Below are positions 1 to 5,608 of a DNA stretch of 5,608 nt, piece by piece. Position 1 is the first letter of the stretch, and each line of letters starts with the position of its first letter. The stretch is from the NCBI GenBank assembly GCA_011526335.1, contig WTJB01000020.1:1-5608 (forward strand). Reading direction: 5' to 3'. A program made the translations under genes and the position numbers. The stretch comes from Candidatus Arcticimaribacter sp. Lineage in GTDB: Bacteria > Bacteroidota > Bacteroidia > Flavobacteriales > Flavobacteriaceae. Under the pieces are notes generated by a model that did not search any database, was not told the origin of the DNA, and saw only the letters and a program-made list of their open reading frames with translations.

Positions 1-1127
1 CCTTATGCATTTTGGCAGGGGTTACCCACGGCTTCAGTTTGTTGTGGGCAATGGTATTGTCTGTACTGATTACCATTTTTATTCAAAATACAGCTGCACG
101 AATTGCATGGACGACACGACAGGGATTGGCAGAGAGTAGTCTGCAACAAGCAGAGCACCCTATAGCAAAATTCCTTTTAGGTCTATTACTGATAGGATCG
201 ATTCTATTGGGTAATGCGGCTTATGAAGCAGGCAACCTATCTGGAGCCTTGTTGGGGCTAAAGGGCATTCTAAATAGGGAAGCCCTGACGATAGGTGCTT
301 CTTTTGATTTATTTCCCTTTTTGCTTGGGGGGGCTGTCGCCTCACTTTTATTGGCCGGAAGTTTTCGTTTATTGAAAAATAGCCTTGTTGCCATCGTTAT
401 TGTCATGAGCCTTTCTTTTGTAATCACAGCTCTTTTAACGCAACCCAGTATAATTGCTGTTTTTAAGGGAATGCTAAGTCCTTCTTTTGCCCCTGACGAA
501 ATTCTAACCATCGTTGGCTTATTGGGGACAACCGTGGTGCCTTACAATTTATTTTTACACGCTGCTATGGTAGCGCATTCCCCAAACCTTTCTTTGAATG
601 ACCTCAAAAAAGACACCTTTGTTGCGGTAGGATTGGGCGGTGTTGTATCCTTGAGTATTATTATTTGTGCAGCGGCCTTAGAAGGAATGGAAGTTAAAAA
701 CGCCATGGATTTAGGTAAAGCCTTATCGCCCTTGTATGGAGAATGGGCGCCTATGCTCTTGAATTTTGGATTTTTTGCTGCCGGACTTACTTCTGCATTG
801 ACCGCACCCATGGCTGCGGCTTTTGTTGTGGCTGAATGTTTTGGGTTAAAACAACAAGGTTGGGGCTACAGGCTTACGGCCTTTTCCGTTCTTGCTGTAG
901 GACTCTATTTTATAACCAGAGGCTTTGTACCCATAGAAATTATTCGCTTTGCCCAGATTGCTAATGGCATTATGCTGCCGGTGATTGGGCTGCTGCTGTT
1001 ATTCATGGTGAATAACAGCAGGCTTATGCGCGGTGCTACACCCAACAAAATCCAAAATGTGATTTTTTTGCTGATCGAATTCTTTTTTATATTTCTTGGT
1101 ATAAAAAGCCTGGGGCTCATATTGTAA
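1..1127 (+). CDS. Nramp-family membrane transporter, non-canonical (YcsG-like), 5' partial
   Basis: Integral inner-membrane transporter of the Nramp family (LeuT fold). The frame is open to the left edge (first full codon at 3-5), so the TTG at 12 is probably internal. The missing N-terminus would hold TM1 with the DPGN metal motif. About ten hydrophobic segments remain, matching TM2-TM11. Family signatures seen are NTAARI at the end of TM2, AYEAGN in TM3, TTVVPYNLFLH in TM6 (516-560), TSALTAPMAAAFVVAE in TM8 and ANGIMLP in TM10. The TM6 motif, Met-Pro-His in manganese/iron Nramps, is Val-Pro-Tyr here (537-545), so the metal-binding methionine is absent. From memory, this VPYN type is shared by a clade that includes B. 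subtilis YcsG, which also lies in an oxoprolinase operon. The stop overlaps the pxpA start (TAATG). Family membership is secure; the substrate is unknown. Import of 5-oxoproline or a related compound, or of a non-transition metal, is inference. Confidence 0.9.
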   Translation, partial: LCILAGVTHGFSLLWAMVLSVLITIFIQNTAARIAWTTRQGLAESSLQQAEHPIAKFLLGLLLIGSILLGNAAYEAGNLSGALLGLKGILNREALTIGASFDLFPFLLGGAVASLLLAGSFRLLKNSLVAIVIVMSLSFVITALLTQPSIIAVFKGMLSPSFAPDEILTIVGLLGTTVVPYNLFLHAAMVAHSPNLSLNDLKKDTFVAVGLGGVVSLSIIICAAALEGMEVKNAMDLGKALSPLYGEWAPMLLNFGFFAAGLTSALTAPMAAAFVVAECFGLKQQGWGYRLTAFSVLAVGLYFITRGFVPIEIIRFAQIANGIMLPVIGLLLLFMVNNSRLMRGATPNKIQNVIFLLIEFFFIFLGIKSLGLIL

Positions 1128-1855
1128 TGAAAACAATCGATATAAATTGCGATTTAGGGGAAGGCAGTGGTAACGATGCCGCTCTTATGCCGTATATCTC
1201 TTCTTGCTCTATCGCCTGTGGAGGCCACGCTGGGAACAAAGCCACAATCCTTAAAAGCATACATAATGCCCAAGATTTAGGCGTAAAAACGGGTGCACAT
1301 CCCGCTTATCCAGATCCAGAGAATTTTGGTCGAATTTCGATGAAAATAACACCCAAAAAACTGCAAGATGCCTTGCGTAGCCAATTGGATCTTTTTTACA
1401 CGCTGTGTGCTGATGTCAATCACATCAAGCCCCATGGCGCATTGTATAATGATATGTATAACGATCATGAAAAAGCAGCGGCCTTTATAGAAGTGTGCAA
1501 GGAATATGCTTCAAATCCTAAAGTATATTGTAGCCCTAATAGTGCCCTAGCAACGGTTGCGAAAGAGGAAGGTATGATTGTTGTCTATGAGGGCTTTGGA
1601 GATCGGTCTTATACTCCCACTGGAAAATTAGCTTCACGATCTCATCCAAAGGCATTACTATCGGATAAAGATCAAGTGGCTATGCAAGTGTTAAGCATAG
1701 TATTGGATAAAAGGATCATTACGCTAGAAGGCAAGCCCATTCCCTTAAACGTTCAAACACTATGTATGCACGGAGATGGTAAAAATGTTGTGGAAAATCT
1801 AAAACACTTAAATCAAGTGCTGAAAAAAAATGCCATTCATGTCGTCTCGGTTTAA
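1127..1855 (+). CDS. pxpA: 5-oxoprolinase subunit A (LamB/YcsF family)
   Basis: Subunit of the cytoplasmic PxpABC 5-oxoprolinase, which uses ATP to open 5-oxoproline to L-glutamate. The 242 residues are close to the usual length of about 250. Family motifs appear in order: DINCDLGEG (5-13), IACGGHAG (29-36), GAHPAYPDPENFGR (56-69), HIKPHGALYN (99-108), GFGDRSYTPTGKLASR (156-171) and CMHGDG (213-218). The many conserved Asp, His and Glu residues fit the metal-dependent deacetylase-like barrel of the family. The ATG at 1127 shares one base with the transporter's stop (TAATG), which argues for reinitiation by the same ribosomes; no strong Shine-Dalgarno is seen. The 3' end runs 26 bases into pxpB. 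Older databases call the family 'lactam utilization protein LamB'. Nothing appears broken. Confidence 0.96.
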   Translation: MKTIDINCDLGEGSGNDAALMPYISSCSIACGGHAGNKATILKSIHNAQDLGVKTGAHPAYPDPENFGRISMKITPKKLQDALRSQLDLFYTLCADVNHIKPHGALYNDMYNDHEKAAAFIEVCKEYASNPKVYCSPNSALATVAKEEGMIVVYEGFGDRSYTPTGKLASRSHPKALLSDKDQVAMQVLSIVLDKRIITLEGKPIPLNVQTLCMHGDGKNVVENLKHLNQVLKKNAIHVVSV

Positions 1856-2543
1856 AGTATATAGCACCGATCCTTGTGTTTACTCCCTGTTTTTTAATGA
1901 AAAAACCAGTTGGGAGCTTAGCGAATTAAGCGCCTATTTCGCCTCTTTATTCCCTGAATTAGAAGAAGTAACAACTACTTTTCACAGCATAAATATTTTT
2001 TTTTCAGCACCCTGCGATTTTAAAGCAATACGCTCCCTACTTTATAAAATAGATTTTACTCAATTTAAAAGAAAATCTCCCATGCAATGTTGGGAAGTGC
2101 CCCTGTGTTTAGAAGATGAATATACCGAAGACTTGTATACTTATTTTGAAGGGGATACCCAAAAAGTAAACCACTATATCCAACAATTTTTATCCTTAAC
2201 ATTTACGTTAGAGTTCTATGGTTTTTTACCCGGTTTTGGGTATTTGTCGGGATTGCCTGAGGAAATGATTTTGGATCGCAAAAACAGTCCCAATAAAGTA
2301 ACCAAAAAAGGCACGGTAGCCATTGGGGGTGAACAAGTAGGGGTGTATCCGCAAGACAGTCCGGGCGGTTGGCAGGGGGTAGGCTATTGCCCTGTTCCAT
2401 GGTTTTTTCCCAATAAAACCCCTTCATATTTTGTTGCATTGGGCGATGCTGTTCGTTTTGTTTCTGTCGACAAAGCACAATGTGAGTCCATACGTCTTGC
2501 AGTTGAAATGGACGTTTATACCCCAAAAGTGATAAAGCTATGA
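1830..2543 (+). CDS. pxpB: 5-oxoprolinase subunit B (KipI/allophanate hydrolase subunit 1-like)
   Basis: PxpB partners PxpC in the 5-oxoprolinase complex; B. subtilis KipI belongs to this family and also inhibits the kinase KinA. The 237 residues carry the family core GFLPGFGYLSGLPE (131-144), then RKNSP (150-154), GTVAIGGEQVGVYP (161-174) and DSPGGWQGVGYCP (176-188). The N-terminal half is weakly conserved. Where many homologues have a GPDL motif this one has TEDL (99-102), and the histidine usually about 11 residues before the GF of the core is Phe120 (judged from memory of the family). ATGs at 1830 and 1839 are both possible: the second gives MSSRFK, closer to typical N-termini, and neither has a clear Shine-Dalgarno. 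The gene overlaps pxpA by 26 (or 17) bases and ends in an ATGA overlap with pxpC. Names such as 'allophanate hydrolase subunit' are misleading here because pxpA is adjacent. Confidence 0.93.
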   Translation: MPFMSSRFKVYSTDPCVYSLFFNEKTSWELSELSAYFASLFPELEEVTTTFHSINIFFSAPCDFKAIRSLLYKIDFTQFKRKSPMQCWEVPLCLEDEYTEDLYTYFEGDTQKVNHYIQQFLSLTFTLEFYGFLPGFGYLSGLPEEMILDRKNSPNKVTKKGTVAIGGEQVGVYPQDSPGGWQGVGYCPVPWFFPNKTPSYFVALGDAVRFVSVDKAQCESIRLAVEMDVYTPKVIKL

Positions 2544-3385
2544 TTGAAGTCATTAATGCTGGTTTTTTTACGACCCTTCAAGATAAAGGAAGAAAAGGCT
2601 ATCGTCATTTGGGCGTACCTCTTTCTGGGCCTATGGACCCCAAAGCTTATGAGTTGGCACTGGCCTTACTGCCTTGTGAAGAAGATTTTACGGTGATCGA
2701 ATGTACCCTCATTGGACCAACATTGCGATTGCATAAAGCCGTTCGTTTTGTGCTTACAGGCGGCACAATTGACGCCTATTTGGACGAAAAACCCTTGGAG
2801 ATGTTTCGTGTTTATAACGCTCAGCAGGGAAGCTTACTTCGCTTAGGGAAAGTGAAAAAGGGGATACGTGCCTATCTGCGATTTCAAGCAGAATTATCAC
2901 TGAAAAAGTACCTAGGGAGTACCTCATTTTTTTCTCCAATTACACCTGCGAACAAAATGCAAAAAGGGGAGAAAATTCCATTTAAAACAGCTCCAGTTTT
3001 GGATCGTAACCCCGTACATATACGATATGACGCTAGCTATATAAATGCAAAGGAGTTAGCCGTTTTGCCCGGGCCAGATTGGGACAAACTATCACAGACA
3101 GATCAAGAAAAGCTGATGTGTGAAACCTATCCTGTAATGGGACAAAACCGTATGGGGTATCGTCTTAAAGGAAATTTCACAATCGATAGTAAGGCCCTCC
3201 TAAGCCAACTGGTACTTCCCGGCCGTGTACAACTTACCCCAAGCGGAGAATTATTGATAGCAACAGCCGATTGTCAAGTGACGGGGGGGTATCTTCAGAT
3301 TCTTCAACTCACGGCTGTGGCCTTGGCCTCTTTGGTGCAAAAAAGAGAAGGCGAAGCGCTTACTTTTCGAAATATACTTGATTAA
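2540..3385 (+). CDS. pxpC: 5-oxoprolinase subunit C (KipA/biotin-dependent carboxyltransferase-like)
   Basis: PxpC forms the 5-oxoprolinase with PxpA and PxpB. It resembles the second half of the allophanate hydrolase/urea amidolyase domain, hence the older name. Visible motifs are TTLQDKGRKGYRHLGVP (11-27), SGPMD (29-33), TLIGPTLRL (56-64), LPGPDWD (176-182), NRMGYRLKG (203-211), VLPGRVQLTPSGELLI (225-240) and ADCQVTGGYLQI (243-254). The last motif is more often DxQTTGGYPxI, so Thr-to-Val and Pro-to-Leu changes are present. The 281 residues are somewhat short against the roughly 300-330 usual for the family; the C-terminus ends soon after the last conserved block. The start is set by the ATGA overlap with the pxpB stop, implying translational coupling and matched subunit supply. 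The final 26 bases are antisense to the end of the nitroreductase gene. A run of seven G encodes the Gly-Gly of TGGY. Confidence 0.94.
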   Translation: MIEVINAGFFTTLQDKGRKGYRHLGVPLSGPMDPKAYELALALLPCEEDFTVIECTLIGPTLRLHKAVRFVLTGGTIDAYLDEKPLEMFRVYNAQQGSLLRLGKVKKGIRAYLRFQAELSLKKYLGSTSFFSPITPANKMQKGEKIPFKTAPVLDRNPVHIRYDASYINAKELAVLPGPDWDKLSQTDQEKLMCETYPVMGQNRMGYRLKGNFTIDSKALLSQLVLPGRVQLTPSGELLIATADCQVTGGYLQILQLTAVALASLVQKREGEALTFRNILD

Positions 3386-4088
3386 AGGGAACGCGAAATT
3401 GAGGTCCATAAATACCTCCTTTTGCCCGAATACCGCAACCAATTACCATAGTAATCATGGCCGAGGAGGGGAGTCCCAATATCGTTTTTACCCGAACAGA
3501 ATCGAATCCTTCCATTGGACAGGTGTCATAGCCATGTGCCGCCATACTGATCATAAAATTTTGCGCAGCTAAGGCGGTACTTTTATGCGCAACAATATTC
3601 AAATCGCTAGAAAGTACTTGCCGGTAGGTAGGAGACGAAATCCCCCGAATGCTGGCCATAAGTCGTTTAACATAGCCCATTATTCCAAAAAAATCACTGT
3701 AGAGTGTAGGGATGATCTTGGTATAGTAGTTCATGGCCATTTTTTCCCTCTTCGCATCCCGTTTTTCTTGCTTTGCAAATTGACTTTCCATAAAGTCGAG
3801 GTTGGCTGCCACTCGGTCTTTCCACTTGTCTCTTCTCGATACGGCAACGACAAATTGTTGTGCAGTTCGGCTTGCTGTTTGACTTAAGCAGGCCTCAATC
3901 ATTTTGGTTTTAGTATCCTCGTTGGTGATGTGATAAAATTCCCACAATTGTAAATTGCTACTTGTAGGGGCTAGCGTTGCTTGCTCAATACACTGCTTAA
4001 CAACATTTTTATCTAGAGGCTGTTCAGGATCGTATATACGAACCGAACGGCGATAACTTATGGCTTCTTTTACTGTTTTTTCACTCAT
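3360..4088 (-). CDS. nitroreductase-family FMN-dependent oxidoreductase
   Basis: A 242-residue cytoplasmic flavoprotein of the nitroreductase family, whose members use NAD(P)H and FMN to reduce nitroaromatics, quinones, enones or flavins. The N-terminal RRSVRIYDPEQP (13-24) is the usual FMN-phosphate-binding block, APTSSNLQLWEF (40-51) the second flavin region, ALAAQNFMISMAAHGYDTCPMEGFD (172-196, read in two parts) the central helix and CPMEGF loop, and IGCGIRAKGGIYGPQFR (216-232) the C-terminal flavin-binding strand and tail. Residues 88-160 form a longer, charged and helical middle section than in compact nitroreductases; this may cover the active site. The ATG at 4088 was chosen because the family N-terminus starts there; the frame is open upstream to 4169, but that part only shadows the aldehyde dehydrogenase. 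It starts two bases after the aldehyde dehydrogenase stop, so the two are almost surely co-transcribed and coupled. Its 3' end overlaps pxpC. The substrate is unknown. Confidence 0.93.
   Translation of the reverse strand: MSEKTVKEAISYRRSVRIYDPEQPLDKNVVKQCIEQATLAPTSSNLQLWEFYHITNEDTKTKMIEACLSQTASRTAQQFVVAVSRRDKWKDRVAANLDFMESQFAKQEKRDAKREKMAMNYYTKIIPTLYSDFFGIMGYVKRLMASIRGISSPTYRQVLSSDLNIVAHKSTALAAQNFMISMAAHGYDTCPMEGFDSVRVKTILGLPSSAMITMVIGCGIRAKGGIYGPQFRVPFNQVYFEK
3401..3423 (+). terminator. possible weak terminator hairpin for the pxp operon
   Basis: Fifteen bases after the pxpC stop, GAGGT (3401-3405) can pair with ACCTC (3414-3418) across an eight-base loop, followed by CTTTT. The five-pair stem is short and the T tract brief, and the bases also encode GGIYGP of the nitroreductase on the other strand. 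The hairpin may therefore be a by-product of glycine codons. It is listed because it lies where a terminator is needed and no better candidate was seen. Confidence 0.25.
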
Positions 4089-4090
4089 GT

Positions 4091-5464
4091 TTACATTAGG
4101 TTTAAAAGTTTTTTTAACCATCCAAATGTTTCTGGAAAAGGGGCATAACGGATGCTGGGGTCTAACCAAAGCCCTCTTTTGATAACGGGTTTATAATGGG
4201 TATACGCATCAAACGAATTCTTCCCATGATACGCACCCATACCACTATGACCAATGCCGCCAAATGGAAGTTGATCATTGACAAATTGAATGACACTATC
4301 GTTGGCTACACCTCCGCCAAAAGAGAATGTTTGGAAGAGGTTTTGGATAAACTTCTTTCGTTTTGAAAACACATAAAAGCCCAAGGGTTTTTCGTATTGA
4401 GAAATAATTTCTTCAATCTCTTTTTCATCTGTATAGCTAATAATGGGAAGGATAGGGCCAAAAATTTCTTCGGCCATAGTAGGATGGTCAGTATCCTTTA
4501 TCTCCAAAAGGGTAGGCTCAAAATAGAGGGTCTGAGAATCGGATTTCCCTCCATGTAAAAGTTCGGATCCTTTTATTTGTTGGACAAGACGGTCAAAGTG
4601 TTTTGCATGTGCAATCTTCCCATAACTAGGCGATACAGCAGGATCGTCACCATAAGCCTTTATAATTTCATGCTTTAATGCAGAAACGAGTTTGTCCTTA
4701 ATTTTTTCGTCTACCAAAAGATAATCAGGGGCGATACAGGTTTGTCCGCAGTTCACATATTTTCCCCACACAATTCTTTTCGCACTCAGGGCAATTGGCG
4801 CAGTAGCGTCTACAACACAAGGGTTTTTTCCTCCCAATTCCAAAAGCGTAGGCGTAAGGTGTTCTGCCGCTGCCTTGGCCACAATCTTTCCAATGTTTGT
4901 ACTGCCGGTAAAGGTAATATGATCCCAACGTTGGCTCAGCAATTCCTTTGCTTCCTCTGCACCACCTTCTACTACAGTGACATGCTCGGGTAAAAAGCTT
5001 TGTGCAATGAGTTGAGAAAGAAGTTTTGCGGTACGGGGTGCATATTCTGAAGGTTTGAGTACCACTGTGTTCCCTGCAGCTACGGCACCAACCAAAGTGG
5101 CTAATGACAACTGAAAGGGGTAGTTCCAAGGACTTATTTGTAAGCAACACCCATAAGGCTCTGGAATGAGGTAATCCTTTGATGGGAAGTTAAGAAGTGA
5201 TCCTTTTACGCGTTGAGGTTTTGACCATACTTCTAGGGATCGAATCATTTTTTTGGTTTCTCCTAGAACAACAAAATATTCGGTTAGGTAAGCTTCAAAT
5301 TCTGATTTTCCTAAATCTGCCTTTAGCGCTTCGTTTATACGGGGCTCAAATTCTTTTAGATTTTGTAAAAACTCTCGTAAGCTTTTGATTCTAAATTGCG
5401 TGTCTTTTGTTTTTTGGGAATGGTAAAAATTCCTTTGTTTTTCTAAGATTTCTTTAACCAGCAT
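4091..5464 (-). CDS. NAD(P)-dependent aldehyde dehydrogenase, class 3 (ALDH3) type
   Basis: Oxidises an aldehyde to its carboxylate with NAD(P)+; a soluble enzyme with no visible signal peptide or C-terminal membrane anchor. The 457 residues match the ALDH3 length (about 450, shorter than the roughly 500 of ALDH1/2). Catalytic residues are present: Asn114 in SPWNYPF, Lys137 in VVLKPSE, the FTGSTNIG cofactor loop (185-192), Glu209 in LLELGGKNP, the nucleophile Cys243 in CGQTCIAPDY, and EEIFGP (332-337). Positions 114, 209 and 243 equal those I recall for mammalian ALDH3A1, supporting the chosen start at 5464 and an intact protein. The GQTCIAPDY form is characteristic of the ALDH3 group, which prefers medium- and long-chain or aromatic aldehydes. 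The exact substrate is not readable here. It leads the nitroreductase by two bases and may follow another gene 25 bases upstream. Confidence 0.95.
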   Translation of the reverse strand: MLVKEILEKQRNFYHSQKTKDTQFRIKSLREFLQNLKEFEPRINEALKADLGKSEFEAYLTEYFVVLGETKKMIRSLEVWSKPQRVKGSLLNFPSKDYLIPEPYGCCLQISPWNYPFQLSLATLVGAVAAGNTVVLKPSEYAPRTAKLLSQLIAQSFLPEHVTVVEGGAEEAKELLSQRWDHITFTGSTNIGKIVAKAAAEHLTPTLLELGGKNPCVVDATAPIALSAKRIVWGKYVNCGQTCIAPDYLLVDEKIKDKLVSALKHEIIKAYGDDPAVSPSYGKIAHAKHFDRLVQQIKGSELLHGGKSDSQTLYFEPTLLEIKDTDHPTMAEEIFGPILPIISYTDEKEIEEIISQYEKPLGFYVFSKRKKFIQNLFQTFSFGGGVANDSVIQFVNDQLPFGGIGHSGMGAYHGKNSFDAYTHYKPVIKRGLWLDPSIRYAPFPETFGWLKKLLNLM

Positions 5465-5465
5465 G

Positions 5466-5499
5466 AGATTTCAATGTAATTTTAGCAATTTAGAAATCT
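5466..5499. promoter_or_regulatory. inverted repeat next to the aldehyde dehydrogenase start
   Basis: AGATTTC (5466-5472) and GAAATCT (5493-5499) form perfect seven-base inverted arms around a 20-base AT-rich spacer. One arm ends a single base before the aldehyde dehydrogenase ATG; the other lies in the last codons of the possible upstream reading frame. In mRNA it could fold over the translation start, or as DNA it could be an operator. The AT-rich arms could also arise by chance; no known operator is recognised. Confidence 0.25.
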
Positions 5500-5608
5500 T
5501 TACCCGAATAGTGGTCTATCTCTCCTGATTTTCTTCCTAAATTAGGCTGTTTTTTTGCTTGGCTATCGGCAATAAAATGTTTTAAAACGCTGATAAACAA
5601 TATAATGA
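5490..5608 (-). CDS. possible 3' end of an unidentified gene upstream of the aldehyde dehydrogenase
   Basis: A reading frame enters from the right edge and runs 38 codons to a TAA at 5492-5490, 25 bases before the aldehyde dehydrogenase start on the same strand. It reads IILFISVLKHFI, a hydrophobic stretch like the end of a membrane segment, then a polar tail ending GEIDHYSGKDF. In AT-rich DNA an open run of this length has a modest chance of being accidental, and the polar, charged tail looks protein-like, so it may be the end of a membrane protein leading this operon. I do not recognise the family. The alternative is that 5465-5608 is a leader and promoter region; no convincing Bacteroidota promoter (TTTG and TAnnTTTG boxes) was found in it. 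Confidence 0.4.
   Translation of the reverse strand, partial: IILFISVLKHFIADSQAKKQPNLGRKSGEIDHYSGKDF

Noticed and set aside
2203..2553. 116-codon minus-strand reading frame opposite pxpB
   Set aside because: It lies opposite the most conserved PxpB motifs and its translation resembles no known family; it is a shadow.
3319..3328. GGCC-TT-GGCC palindrome near the end of pxpC as a terminator for the minus-strand operon
   Set aside because: A four-base stem cannot close over a two-base loop stably, and no T tract follows it on the minus strand.
1830..3385. Allophanate hydrolase / urea amidolyase or biotin-dependent carboxylase function for the pxpB-pxpC pair
   Set aside because: No amidase, biotin carboxylase or biotin carrier gene is present, and pxpA is directly upstream, which defines the 5-oxoprolinase arrangement.
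3585..3887. 100-codon plus-strand frame opposite the nitroreductase
   Set aside because: Antisense to a complete, motif-bearing gene, with no recognisable protein features.
4089..4169. An upstream in-frame start extending the nitroreductase by 27 residues
   Set aside because: The extra residues are only the aldehyde dehydrogenase 3' end read in another frame; the family N-terminus fits the ATG at 4088.
4725..5150. 141-codon minus-strand frame inside the aldehyde dehydrogenase
   Set aside because: It is an alternative frame over the catalytic core of a well-supported enzyme; its Cys/Arg-rich translation is typical of a frame shadow.

Overview
The window carries two operons that face each other and meet tail to tail. 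Moderate-to-low G+C, frequent AT-rich codons, tightly overlapping genes, starts without clear Shine-Dalgarno sequences and the style of the protein sequences all suggest a member of the Bacteroidota, probably a flavobacterium. This placement comes from family resemblance by eye, not from a database search.

Plus strand, 1-3385. The 3' portion of an Nramp-family (LeuT-fold) membrane transporter gene enters from the left edge. It is followed without gaps by pxpA, pxpB and pxpC, the three subunits of the prokaryotic ATP-dependent 5-oxoprolinase, which opens 5-oxoproline (pyroglutamate) to L-glutamate. All junctions overlap (TAATG, a 26-base overlap, ATGA), so the four genes look like one translationally coupled unit. 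Bacillus subtilis has a comparable cluster (ycsF, the Nramp-like ycsG, ycsI, kipI, kipA), so the transporter-oxoprolinase pairing recurs far from this lineage. The transporter has Val-Pro-Tyr-Asn where true Mn/Fe Nramps have Met-Pro-His in TM6. It is therefore unlikely to be an ordinary manganese/iron importer and may serve the oxoproline pathway.

Minus strand, 5608-3360. Reading leftwards, there is a possible 3' end of an unidentified gene at the right edge, then a class-3-type aldehyde dehydrogenase, and two bases later an FMN-dependent nitroreductase-family protein. These look like redox or detoxification enzymes; their substrates cannot be read from the sequence. The nitroreductase and pxpC coding regions overlap by 26 bases at their 3' ends, leaving no intergenic space for terminators.

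There are no RNA genes, insertion sequences, CRISPR arrays or gene-free stretches over 300 bases. I see no wholly new system. The best leads are the non-canonical Nramp, the divergent PxpB, and an inverted repeat next to the aldehyde dehydrogenase start.
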